Assembly: GCA_018136815.1 (NCBI GenBank)
Contig: CM030938.1
Span: 310,001-374,000 of the forward strand
Reading direction: 5' to 3'
Source of the DNA: Isochrysis galbana
Lineage: Eukaryota > Haptophyta > Isochrysidales > Isochrysidaceae
DNA: 64,000 nucleotides
The notes under the pieces are model-generated. The model was not told the origin of the DNA and searched no databases. It saw only the letters and a program-made list of their open reading frames with translations. Shown here piece by piece: positions 1-9,301 of this stretch. Made by a program: the position numbers and the translations under genes. How positions within the stretch are numbered: the first letter of the stretch is position 1; each line of letters begins with the position of its first letter.

Positions 1-70
1 GGGGGGGTGTCCGCGATGGAGAGAGGGGGGCGCGAGGCCCCCATTGACCCCCGCTTATAAAAGTAGGTTG
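1..70 (-). mobile_element. Family A SINE-like element, 5' end only (runs off the window)
   Basis: The first 70 bases match, in reverse, the start of the full family A copies near 7.66 kb and 58.20 kb. Read on the minus strand it begins CAACCTACTTTTATAAG, then an ATG followed by a G-run/C-run hairpin. The element boundary is at about 70 and the body lies outside the window. Confidence 0.8.
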
Positions 71-331
71 TCGGCATATACATGAGCTGCCCCATCCCAC
101 CCCTCTCCCTACGAATCGAGAACGACCCTTCTGTCTATAGTCCACTTGTCTTCAGGCTCGAGACCACATACTAGGACATACTAGGACTTGGTGCCGCATT
201 CACACACACTACATGGCAAAGTAGGTGCGGGATAGGCGAGGCGGAAGTCGAAGAGAATGTAGCTCGCCGCCTTTGTCTTAGTGTTGTCGCTTCCATGAGT
301 CGACAGAGGCACTGGCCATTAGAAGCCGCCT

Positions 332-1349
332 TTACACCGCCTTCACATCAAACTTAGTTCCTGAGATGGTCCCTAACATCAGGCTTCCCCGAAAGGTCGA
401 GCTATGCGCGCTGCGGCTGGGATTCGAGAGAACGGGCCCGACCTCGGCTGGAGCCTTGTATTCAATAGCGTGTGCGTGTGTGAGATCGGCGTCTAGGTTT
501 CGGTATCGCTGTTCAAAGATGGCGTACGCCTGCATCACGAGTTTGGGATGAAGGTAACATTGTAAGTTAGCAGAGAGCTTGGTTGGACGTGTTGCACATG
601 GTTGGTAGAGTAAGCTCCGCACCTGGGCTTTCTCGCGTTTCACATTAAGGCGCATGGCATGGCACTTTTGCTTGAGGTTACGCATCTCCGCTTGCACTGC
701 AGCCTCAAATTCCGTCCGCGGCTTTTGTTGAATCTGTTTGCCTCGCTCGTTGAAGGCTGCCATCTCCTTCATCCGCAATCGTGCCGCGCGCGCCCCAATC
801 TCTGCTGCTCCCTTGAACTCCTTACCCCGTGCAAGCCGCTTCTCTTGATCCTCGAGCTCCAAGAGCTTGGGTGACGCCCTAAAGCGCATCACCGCAAGTT
901 TGGCGCTCAATTCGCGCTCAAGATCGGCTCGACGCACTTCATTCACCTCCTGCAAGGGGGATGTATGCCGAAAGTCAGCTCGCGACTGCGCCTAACAGTT
1001 AGTTCATTGTAAGGGATGGACTAGATTGTACCTCCATGACTCGGATCTTTTCTTCGCATGCTTCTTCCACAGCCTGGACTTTTGCAGCCCAGTCCACCTC
1101 AAACATCTTTTTCTCTATATCGTACGCTTGGCCTAATGCCACACGTTCACGCTGCTGCCGTTTCTCCTCTTCTGTGCGCCGGAATTGAAGCTCCTCCTGC
1201 CTCACTTTGTCAATCATCTCATTCTTCGCCTGTAGGCCAAGGATGCTGCGACAGTGACGGTGGAGTCGCCCAAACCGCTTTTACGAAATCATCCACACCT
1301 GTGCATCCGCGTACCGGCCCTGGTTCAGGGACTTGGACGCCTCTTCCAT
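332..1349 (-). CDS. Coiled-coil protein of unknown family, three exons
   Basis: Three exons join in frame on the minus strand: 1349-1299, 1229-1032 and 949-332. The introns are 69 and 82 nt with GT-AG ends, and the product is about 288 aa. The ATG at 1349 is the first Met in frame, but an upstream exon is possible, so the N-terminus is uncertain. The protein is almost entirely charged helix (RRTEEEKRQQRER, LEDQEKRLARGKEFKGAAE) with a less charged C-terminal tail from about residue 225. The segment LNQGRYADAQ followed by long E/K/R helices resembles coiled-coil proteins of cytoskeletal or ciliary type. I do not recognise a named family and give no function. It lies next to a family A element. 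Confidence 0.55.
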
Positions 1350-1419
1350 GAAGGTATCCCTAAGCAGAGGATCGTGGCAAATCGATCAGTCACGCAGGCA
1401 GCAATCAAGCGCCCCACTC

Positions 1420-2186
1420 AGAGTGGTTGCTCGGCTGGGTGCGGCCCACATCTTGCGGCGATACTCTGGAACACCCATCGGTGTGCGGCCGTCCGGGCCA
1501 CGCGAGTAGGTCGGCTTGATCGCACGAGCTGCCACCATCGCAGCCAGACCGAGGCCTCGACGGTCGTTACAGCTGAAAAAAATAAACTAGAGCTACACTC
1601 CAGGGATTTTGCAGAGCTGAAAAACCCTACATGGGAGATGCGGACCATCGGCCCCCCAGATACGGTAGATACGGCTGTATCTGGGTCAACTCCCAGATAC
1701 GGCCAGATAAGGTGCTGGATACAAATACGGTCCAAATACCGGGAGGGGGTTACGCTGCGCGCGTTGGAGGCGCGGCGCGCGCGCGGGAGGCGTGACGCGC
1801 GCGCAGGAGGCGCGGCGGCGCGGCGCGTCCACGCGCACCACGTCGTACTGCCGCTTGCGCCCTGCCTGCGGCTGCATCAGTCCAGTGGCCCTTGCAGGCA
1901 TGAATTGGAAGCTAGCTGCTGGCTGTCTAGCTGTCTGTGGCATGGGCTCCAGTGAAGGCCGCTGCGTGGGCGCGAGCGCGGGCACGAATGCGTCTGCCGG
2001 TGCGATCGCAGTCACCAGTCACCAGCGCCGGCGTATCATCCGTTCTGGCACCGCCGCCGCTGCTACTCATAGGCAGCAGCGGGTATTGATTTGTCGCGTC
2101 GAAGCCCGCCTCACTGGCAGCCCCTGCGCGCGGCTGCCCGCCAGCGACCAGCGATCGCCCGCGCAGCCCCGAAGCGCGAGGCCCTG
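1420..2186. other. Intergenic; GC-rich, no convincing gene
   Basis: Long ORFs exist on both strands but have low-complexity composition (runs of GCGCGC at 1755-1830) and no recognisable domain. Around 1660-1740 there is a cluster of AGATACGG/AAATACGG words with a 9-bp inverted repeat (GTATCTGGG ... CCCAGATAC, about 1673-1697), similar in style to the AAATACG elements at 14.9 and 42.0 kb. Confidence 0.4.
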
Positions 2187-3278
2187 TGTCGCATTCGCGA
2201 ATCGACACTCGTTAGGCTTCGCTCTTCTCTCTTCTCTTCGTCGTTCGGTATTTATCGTTATAATTCTCTGCTTTCTCTGGTTCTCGGTCAAAAGCTTCGC
2301 TTGGATGCATGGGATCGTGGGTTGTGGAGCGCCCTCTCTCTTTCTCTCGAAAGAGAAGGGAAGTTTCCCCACGCCGACGTGCTGATCGCAAAGTGCGACC
2401 AATCATTCGCCGCCGGGGCAAAAGGTTTCGCCAAAGAGACTGCGTCCGCGGTCCGCGGAATGGGACCGTTGCACCACGCGCTCGGAGGGCGAGGACTTAG
2501 TGACTCTTGCCACTCGAGTGACCGACGCCTTTGTGACGGATCCGAGGTTACCACTGCCTCAGATGGGAACGGAGGGGTCGGAAGGGAAGCGGCGAGAGGC
2601 GCGGCGGAAGTTGGGGGGTGGCCAATGACGGGCTGGACCACCTCCTCAACAGAGAAAGGCGGGAGGACGGGCTTGGGCGAGGGCGAGCGCGACGACGGAG
2701 CGGACATGGCTGGGCGGATCGGGATGGATAGGCTGGGGCTGAGGGATTGGAGAGGTTTGGTATTGAGGTAGTGTTGAGAACGAGGGACGAGAACGGGAAC
2801 GAGCTCGTTCCGTTATCGTGCGATTCCCGTTCCAGACAAGATCGCCGACAGATCGCCCTTTGATCGTCGTCCGTCGTCGTCTGGCCGGAGTGTTTGGGTT
2901 TGATTTTAGCCGAGTTATGTGAGAAAGTTGTGGGGCGAGAGTCGGGGTGTTTTCCTGGGTGTCTCTGTCCGTCGTCTAGTCGTCAGTCGTCATTCGTCGC
3001 TCTCGCTCTCGTCGCTCTCGCTCTCGTAACACTCAGACCCTACAGCCTCGCCTCGCCTCGCCAGCCCCTGCCATCACAGCCCTCCTCTCACTCACCCTCG
3101 CCTCTCGCCGCTCGTTCCATGTCGCTCTCGCCGCCGTCCTCGCCCTCGCTCAAGCCCGCCTGCCCGCCTTCCTCTGCTGACGGGCTTCAGCCCGTCAGCA
3201 CCTCTGAAGTGGCCTCCCTCGGGGATTCGACGAGGGGCGTTGTCCTGCCCGGCGCCGTGGTGCGGAGCGGACCCCAGA
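2187..3278 (+). mobile_element. Ty3/gypsy LTR and gag start, remnant with internal foreign insert
   Basis: An LTR begins at 2187 with TGTCGCATTCGCGAATCGAC. Its sequence matches the LTRs starting at 24944 and 63040: the CTCGGTCAAAAGCTTCGCTTGG block, then GCGCCCTCTCTCTTTCTC. At about 2385-2810 a foreign piece interrupts it (a gag-like fragment in reverse). From about 2815 the LTR/leader sequence resumes and runs to an ATG at 3119 opening a gag-like reading frame (MSLSPPSSPSLKPACPP). That frame is cut off by the inverted-repeat element starting at 3279. I cannot place the exact 3' end of the LTR. Confidence 0.7.
2520..2810 (-). mobile_element. gag-like 5' fragment of a second LTR family, reversed
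   Basis: On the minus strand an ATG at 2707 opens MSAPSSRSPSPKPVLPPF..., preceded by CGTTCTC repeats as in the leaders of the other LTR copies. The same block, highly similar, occurs in reverse at 12610-12930. A related copy sits on the plus strand at about 33530-33715. The protein start resembles the gag start at 3119 (Ser/Pro-rich, SPSxKPxxPP) but is a distinct subfamily. Confidence 0.6.
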
Positions 3279-4321
3279 TGCCCCGTCAGGTCTCAGGTCA
3301 TCAGGTCTTGGCGACCTGATACCTGATATCAGGTGATATCAGGACCTGATATCAGGCTGATATCAGGTGGTCCACCACTAATATTATAATTTTCTAATGA
3401 GCCATTCTAAGATCCGAGGAAATGGACTACGTCTAGCTAGAAGCGGAGAGGGGGTTCGTGTGGAAGCGGAGGGGAGAGCCCCCCCCCCCAGCGAACCCCC
3501 ACCCCTCCCCCCCGCGGGAACCCCCGCCGCCCCCCCCGCGCACCCGCCTCTGCCGCTCCGCCGGAGGCGCACCCGCCCCACACCCCTCCCCCCCCCAGAG
3601 CCCGCCACTGCTGCCGCTGTTCCCGCCCGCTCCGCCGCCAGCGCGTCCCCTGCTACCTCTGCTCGCCCCACCGCCGTCCCCTTCGCAGCCGCCCGCCTCG
3701 CTGGCTCACCCGCCTCGCTGCCAGCCTCGCCGCTGCGCTCGCGCCTGCCCCAGCGCCACCCCGCCTCCCCCACCTCAACACCAGTCGCCCTCCCCCCTGG
3801 CAACCAGCGTCGCCGCCACCAGCCTCGCCTCCACCCAGCCTCGCAGCCACCAGCCTCGCCTGCACCCAGCCTCGCCGCCACCAGCCTCGCAGCCACCAGC
3901 CTCGCCGACACCAGCCTCGCAGCCACCAGCCTCGCAGCCACCAGCCTCGCAGCCACCAGCCTCGCCGCAACCAGCCTGGCCGCCACCAACCCCACAACCA
4001 CCCCAGCCTCGTTACCACCAGCCTCATTACGACCAGCCTCGCCGCCACCAGCCTCGTTGCGACCAGCCTCGCCTCCACCAGCCTCACCTCCACCCAGCCT
4101 CGCCGCCACCAGCCTCGCCTCCACCCAGCCTCGCAGCCCATCATCCATCCTCACTGAGAGGCATGGCCGATCGCTCGCGGTTCGGGTCGATGGCTCGTTT
4201 ACTGACGTGAATTTTATTTTATTCTAAAGTTCGTAGTCATAATATCAGCCTGATATCAGGTTATCAGGTCTAGTAGGCCTGATAACCTGATATCAGAACC
4301 TGATATCAGCCTGACGGGGCA
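3279..4321. mobile_element. Inverted-repeat element with TGCCCCGTCAGG termini and CTGATATCAGG arrays
   Basis: The left end TGCCCCGTCAGG (3279-3290) and the right end CCTGACGGGGCA (4310-4321) are perfect 12-bp inverted repeats. Just inside each end lies an array of the self-complementary word CTGATATCAGG (3290-3370 and 4240-4312). The body carries a 15-bp minisatellite and a Pro-rich open frame. It interrupts the gag-like frame to its left. There is no transposase, so it would be non-autonomous. Target duplication is not clear (flanks cccaga and tccagg). Confidence 0.65.
3811..4135 (+). repeat. 15-bp minisatellite (GCCACCAGCCTCGCA)
   Basis: About twenty tandem, slightly varied 15-bp units. 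Because 15 is a multiple of three, all frames stay open on both strands, which explains the Pro/Ala/Ser-rich ORFs here. I do not treat these as genes. Confidence 0.85.
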
Positions 4322-4659
4322 TCCAGGGAGCGGACGGCCGTTGCTTTCGTCGCGCGACCCCCACAGCCGTAGAAGTAAGAGTTGAGGGGTGCTTGGAGTG
4401 ATTCGATGTGGTAAAGTGTCCTTCCCACCCTTGAACTGGTGAATGCTTGCGGATCTGGCATCGGCCACCACTGAAGAATTTGTGTAGACTGACCATATTG
4501 TCCAGGTCCCACCAGTTGTGGGAACGTGTGGCCCGCTCGGCAGCCACAAATTCGAAGGAAAGATTTTCATCGAATTTGTCGAGTCCATTCGATGATGTGT
4601 TGCACCCTTGAGCGTCGACGCGCGCGCTGGTGTCATGGAGATTGCTGTGACCTCTCGGC

Positions 4660-4835
4660 GGGGGTACCACGTTAGAACTTATAGCGTCGTATGACATCTT
4701 GTTAGCTAGCACTCCTAGCCACATACACCGGACGAGCCATGCGCCAACCGCGCACACCCCCATCGCGGGGTAGGGGCTCCGGGCTCCGTTGCCGTCGAAG
4801 GGCTACGGTCCCGCAGCACTAAGGTTATACTAACA
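4660..4835 (-). repeat. Dispersed repeat family I
   Basis: This sequence, from TTATAGCGTCGTATGACATC through CATGCGCCAACCGCGCACAC to the GGGCTACGGTCCCGCAGCA block, recurs at 14826-15150 (same orientation, with an inserted element) and in reverse, partly, at about 34130-34235. Its minus-strand frame reads GAWLVRCMWLG in two copies, so it may derive from a coding element, but no domain is recognisable. Confidence 0.6.
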
Positions 4836-4956
4836 TAACAATAAAACTCTGACGCTGACTATCACTGTCACTGGGCCTCATAAGGATGGGGCCAAACAAG
4901 AACTGATCGTGAAGAGGCCACAAATCCCTAGTTGCCGTGGAGCGACGCGCGCGCCG

Positions 4957-5902
4957 ATGAGCGACGACGTCAAGGCGGCGAAGGCGGCAATTGTCTCGCG
5001 GCTCGGGCCCGATGCGCGCGAGAAGTACCTGGAGGCACTCTCCTGCTTTCTTTCCTTTGATATTCATAAAGTTGAATTCGAACGCCGCGTCTTCAAGGCT
5101 CTCAGCCCTGCAGAGATCGCGCTCCACAATGGTGCAACACTCAGCTTCCTGCCTTGCTGCGCTACCCCCAAGAATGGGCCGTGGGCCCGACTGACGATCC
5201 TCCCATGATGCTGCAGAGTTCATTGTGTCCATCCTGCGTTCCGCCCTCTCGAAGCCCTCGGCCGACTACCAGGATGCCGACTTGACCAGCAGTGGCTACC
5301 AAGCTCCAACAGCAGCAGCCTCTGAAATGGTATGCATCCAGCTGTTGAGTTGCTGGTAGCCGGCCTTGCGAGCGCACGTGTAACCTAGTGATGACCTCAC
5401 GTTACAGGCAAAGGCGACGGAGTCCAGCCAACTCGCACCTGCATCTGCGTCGACGGAAGTCAATGGGCTGAAGCTATCTTTCAAGATCCGACGAGATGAG
5501 GAAGGCAGCTTAGTCGCTGTGGCAGGTGGCACGAACGCTTCTTGTGAGATCAGCCATGTTGCAAACGAGATCATCGACCCGGAAGAAGCCGCGCAGCTCA
5601 ACGCGCTATACGACCGCATGATTTTGCTGAGTGAGGACTATGGGATGCAGTACGTCCAACCTGAGGCAGTCAGCATGATGCAGCGTGCACTCAAAGCACA
5701 TGTACGTAGATTGCTCATCACCGGCTCACAATTCGCGATGGTTCGGGATGCGACTGAGGTTGGGGGCGCGACGCGTCGGGCTTTTCGCATACAGGATCTC
5801 AATGCAGCGTTTGCGCAACCGACTTCTTCTTTGTGGCTACCTTCATCACAGCGCATCCCGCCGGTCACAAAAGCTAGCGCAACTGGAGGCAGGCTTTTTT
5901 GA
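4957..5902 (+). CDS. SAGA complex subunit Ada1/Hfi1-like (SAGA-Tad1 family)
   Basis: Three exons: 4957-5131, 5217-5329 and 5408-5902, introns 85 and 78 nt, about 260 aa. Splicing restores LHNEFIVSIL after KYLEALSCFLSFDIHKVEFE. Together with IVSRLGPDAREKY this is the pattern of the Ada1/Hfi1 N-terminal region (an LGP.a..Y...L..Fl....s..Ef stretch, then LHN). The C-terminal part has YVQPEAVSMMQRALKAHVRRL and FRIQDLNAAFA, as in the second half of the family, which packs into the SAGA core near the histone-fold subunits. SAGA acetylates histones and aids transcription in the nucleus. The ATG at 4957 gives a natural start (MSDDVKAAKAAI). A GTACGT at 5701 could be an optional donor, but reading through fits the family better; the last 30 residues are uncertain. 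Confidence 0.6.
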
Positions 5903-6130
5903 GGTGCTTTGTGGGGTTCGACGTGCATGCTTTTTCTGGTGCAAGACTAGGCTGTGGACGGCAGTCAGAGCTCATGCAGCGTGTATCGCGCTGCTCACGC
6001 GTACACATGTGTTCTTTTATCCGTGTTGGCGATGTGTGTACGTTTTAGACTATTGCTGTGAAGTTACAATCACAATCACTAGTATGACCCGGTGCCACTT
6101 GCGAGGCGAGAATATTAAAAGGTTTTTTAT
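5903..6130 (+). other. 3' flank of the Ada1-like gene, ending in a LINE-type 3' tail
   Basis: No gene seen. At about 6104-6128 the words GGCGAGAATATTAAAAGG match the 3' tail of the LINE at 28.7 kb and of the truncated tails near 13.87 and 23.85 kb, so a short 5'-truncated insertion ends here. Confidence 0.45.
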
Positions 6131-6335
6131 CGTGGCGCTGTTTTACTTCGGTCTTCATCAACTCACTTTCACTTAAGGGTTTTCGAAAGATTCCTTCCTT
6201 ATTCCTGTGCGTAACTGTCGCCCTGTCGGATCGTCCGTCGCCCCGTCGCTCTCTTGTCGGCATTCTCTTCCTTGTTCGGTCTGTCAGCAGGTCCCTGTCA
6301 GGGTCCCTGTGCGTTCCGTGATAAAGATACGTAAT
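6130..6335 (+). repeat. Dispersed repeat family C, about 200 bp
   Basis: From CGTGGCGCTGTTTTACTTCG to GTGCGTTCCGTGATAAAGAT. A diverged copy is present in reverse at about 12975-13185. It has no coding potential and no clear terminal repeats. Confidence 0.6.
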
Positions 6336-6344
6336 AATAAATAA

Positions 6345-7350
6345 TGTTATATCCTAGCCAACCCCACTAGCCAATTGGACATAACGTTTCAGTCCCGGAA
6401 TCCCGCCATGCCTGACGGGCCAGGTGTTCGAGTGATACCGGGGGGTGGGGGCACTGCCCCCTCCCCTCGATATTTGTCCTCCCAACTAAGTTTATACTTG
6501 GTTCACCCATGGCGGGGCACGAGCCCCCCCCTCTCTCCACTCCTCCCCCGCCATGGGGGAGGAACCACCCACTCTCCTGACATGCCTGATGGCTTGCCAG
6601 GAGCACACTGCCATGCTGACCCATCCCTCTCCCCACAGGCACGCCTGATTCGCCCGCCCTGGCCTGTCGTGGCCAGCCCATCCCTCTGACCAGCCCCTCC
6701 TCCCCCTGGGCCCCCCTGATCAGGACCCCCCAGCCAGCTCCAGTCGACTGGCAGGGGCTCGAGAGCCAGCGATGGAGAGGCAGGAGGGGCCAGGGCCATG
6801 CCCCAGCCTCACCTGCCCCCTGAGCTGCGCTCCAAGGCCCCTGCTGGCCTCCTGGGGACCTGAAGAGGGGCCGCAGGCGCGCGCCATGGGCCCCCGCCGC
6901 AGGGAAGAGAGGAGGAAAAGGGAAGAGGGAGGGGAGGGGGGAGTGGCAGCTCTCCCCTCCGGCGTGTACGTGTCTTCTCGCCCCGTTTGGGTAAGAGGTA
7001 AGAGAAGACGGGGGCGCCAGAACCAGGAGGGAAGGGCCGCGGCTCGCCGCGGCCACTCGCTCTTGCGAGGAGAGATTAGCGTTTCTGGGCTCCTATTCAT
7101 GAGTGCCCCCCCCCCCCTGCGTTGTTTTTACCCGAAAGGGGTTTTCCCCCAGCGTGGACTCGAGGAGAGGACGTGCTGGGGTGCGCGGGGTCGGTGCGTG
7201 CACTGGGGGGAGGACGAATATCGGGGGGAGGGGGCGGGGCCCCCTCCCCCCGGTAGCACTCGGACACCTGGCTCGTCAGGCATGGCGGGATTCCGGGACG
7301 GAAAAGTTGTGTCCAATTAGCTAGTGGGGTTGGCTAGGATATAACATTAA
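6345..7350. mobile_element. Foldback element with about 145-bp inverted repeats, hosting a family D insertion
   Basis: The left arm (6345-6482, TGTTATATCCTAGCCAAC ... CGATATTTGTCCTCCC) and right arm (about 7205-7348) are imperfect reverse complements over roughly 145 bp. Related single arms occur at 21303-21348 and 44314-44416. Between the arms sits a family D SINE-like copy starting at 6483. A second, internal inverted repeat pairs about 7040-7222 with 7368-7550. No protein is encoded. Confidence 0.65.
6483..7035 (+). mobile_element. Family D SINE-like element (subtype 1), 5' end intact
   Basis: Starts CAACTAAGTTTATACTTGG, then ATG, a hairpin and the GCCATGGGGGAGGAACCACCC block. The body matches the copy at 31669 (GACCTGAAGAGGGGCCGCAGG, then the AAGAGAGGAGGAAAAGGGAAG run). 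Its 3' half differs from the subtype at 11773 and 37936. The 3' boundary is approximate. Confidence 0.75.
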
Positions 7351-7361
7351 TTATTTTATTT

Positions 7362-7560
7362 TATTTATTATCGATATTTGTCCTCCCCCCAGTGCACGCA
7401 CCGACCCCGCGCACCCGGCACGCCGTCTCCTCGAGTTCACGCTGGGGGAAAACCCCTTCCGGGCAAAAACAACGCGCGGGGGGGGGGGGGGGCACTCTTG
7501 AGATAGGAGCCCAGAAGCGCTGATCTCTGCTCGCCGAAGCGAGCCCCTCAGTCCCTCATG
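7362..7560. repeat. Inverted copy of 7040-7222, with poly-G tract
   Basis: TATTTGTCCTCCCCCCAGTGC through AACCCCTTCCGGGC to a run of 14 or more G and on to GGAGCCCAGAAGCGC is the reverse complement of about 7040-7222. It forms a large hairpin with its partner. No gene. Confidence 0.65.
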
Positions 7561-7654
7561 AGTCGCTATAACAAGCGGATCGTGGGTTGAGTGTGTGTGT
7601 CTCTGTCTGGTCTCTCTTTTCTCTCCGTATGTACTGCGTGGCTTTAGCTTTCAA

Positions 7655-8603
7655 TTATTCGAACCTACTTTTATAAGTGGGGGTCAATGGGGGCCTCGCG
7701 CCCCCCTCTCTCCATCGCGGACACCCCCCGGGGTGGGCCCGTACATTCAACCTCAGCCCCTGCCCTCTGGCAGGGGTTGGGCAATCATCATTCTGGCCCA
7801 GACCCCTAGTGGGCGCGGGCCGCGAGCCGCACTCCCAGGCCCGCATGGGCCAGCTCTCGTACTGACTCCCCCCCCCATCCCTGGTCGCCAGGCAGACAGG
7901 GGACTCAGTGCGGCACCCAAGGCCAGCGAGGCGAGCGAGGGAGAGGCAGGGGGGGCCAGGGGCTGAGCCCCAGCCTCCACTGCCCCCTGAGCTGCCTCTG
8001 CTGGCCCTCTGGGCGCCCCTGAAGAACCTCTGAGAGCAGGCCGTGGCCGTGGCGCGCCGCATGGCGACGCGCCGCAGGGACCGGGGCGGAAGAGAATGGA
8101 ACGAGGGGGAGGGGGGGATTTGCACCCCCCCCGATGGAGTGTGGTGAAAAACGAGACCCGTTTGCATTAGCAAACGGGCGGAGGGGGGCGGCTGGCGACA
8201 GGAGGGAGATGGGAAGGGAGCGGCTCAAGACGTCTTGGGATACACCTGTGGCAGGTATCTTCGGGGCGCAGTTGCTTATTTCTCGAGAACCGCTCGCGGC
8301 GTGAGCTGGTAAGGGCCGTTCTTCTTCTTTGACGAGAGGTTCCCCCCCCCCCCCCGGTGCTTTTTCCCGGAGAGTCGCCCGACGTAGGTCGGTCCGCCTC
8401 AATGGGTTTTCCCTCATTTTAACTTGTGGGGAGTTAGAATGGGAGCCGGGGGCATGCGAGGGGGGAGATTTGGAGGGGTGCATAGGTGTATGTATCTGTG
8501 TCAACAGCACGCGCCAAGGTGTACGGGCAGGTGCGCTGAGGGCTGTCGTGTTAGTACCGGGCTAGTGAGAGTAGTGGTACTAATGCTCAGTTAGATTTGT
8601 TTG
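7655..8603 (+). mobile_element. Family A SINE-like element, full length with target-site duplication
   Basis: The 12-bp word TTTAGCTTTCAA occurs just upstream (7643-7654) and just downstream (8604-8615), a target-site duplication. The element begins around AACCTACTTTTATAAGTGG (7662) and ends GTGGTACTAATGCTCAG plus a short TTGTTT-type tail. The body of about 0.94 kb is nearly identical to the copy at 58.2 kb. It carries no reverse transcriptase, so it must be moved by another element. Open frames within it are not shared as conserved proteins. Confidence 0.85.
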
Positions 8604-8615
8604 TTTAGCTTTCAA

Positions 8616-9301
8616 ATTCTCTTTTATTTACAATCTTTACCCTTGTTTCATAGCATAATACAGCATATTGAATATCATATTGTATATTGTGTGCTATACC
8701 GTATCTAAATAGGCTCAGTGCATTAATATCGACATTAGCGCATACGCGCATACGTACGTATATGTACGTATGTATATGTGTGGTTATACGTATGTATGTG
8801 TGGTTACTTGTCTAATATGCGCGCAAAGCGCGCTGAGAAATTTCGAGCGAAATTCGAGCGAAATTTGGGCCGAGCCGTCCCGAAAGTTGTAGCAATACTA
8901 GCGAAATTTAGCAACGAAATTTGGGTGGGTCGGGCGCGAAACTCTGGCCGGGCCCAAGGTACCATGTACAATGTCTGAACCACCCATACACCCATAGGGT
9001 GGTCCATGAATAGACAGCATCGTGATGTAGAACAGAGGTAACATCGAGTGGCTAGCGTTCGGGACGGCGATACGGTGACTCCAGACGGGACGATGTTACC
9101 ACACTGAGAGGAGAACTGAAGTATCTTTAACAAAACACGACTTACGTTTAAACACCTTTCCTGAGTGTGAATATGGTAGGATGGTAGGTACTCCTATGAT
9201 GGAGTAGCGGAGAGTACTCCTAGCGGCTCAGGTTGGAAACGGCCATTTTCAGAGACTCGCTCTGAGAACTGATTGGGGAATACAGGCGCAGGGGGCGCGC
9301 G
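8616..9301. other. AT-rich intergenic region upstream of the kinase
   Basis: 8700-8815 holds ATACGTACGTATATGTACG-type simple sequence. 8820-8960 has several GAAATTTGGG/GCGAAATT words. No gene was recognised; the kinase promoter presumably lies within 9000-9300. Confidence 0.4.

Noticed and set aside
3397..4227. Proline-rich 276-aa ORF (and overlapping 256- and 250-aa ORFs)
   Set aside because: Open on several frames because of a 15-bp minisatellite inside a transposable element; no non-repetitive domain.
4293..4763. 156-aa minus-strand ORF beside repeat I
   Set aside because: Its N-terminal third is repeat I sequence found at two other loci, and the rest has no recognisable domain.
5701..5793. 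Extra intron in the Ada1-like gene (GTACGT ... CATACAG)
   Set aside because: It would keep the frame, but reading through keeps the HVRRL and FRIQDL segments that fit the family better. Left as a possible alternative.
6483..6540. The two-hairpin leader as a spliced leader RNA or HDV-type ribozyme
   Set aside because: No GT splice donor plus Sm site arrangement, and the stems do not fit the HDV double pseudoknot order; kept only as an unexplained structured leader.
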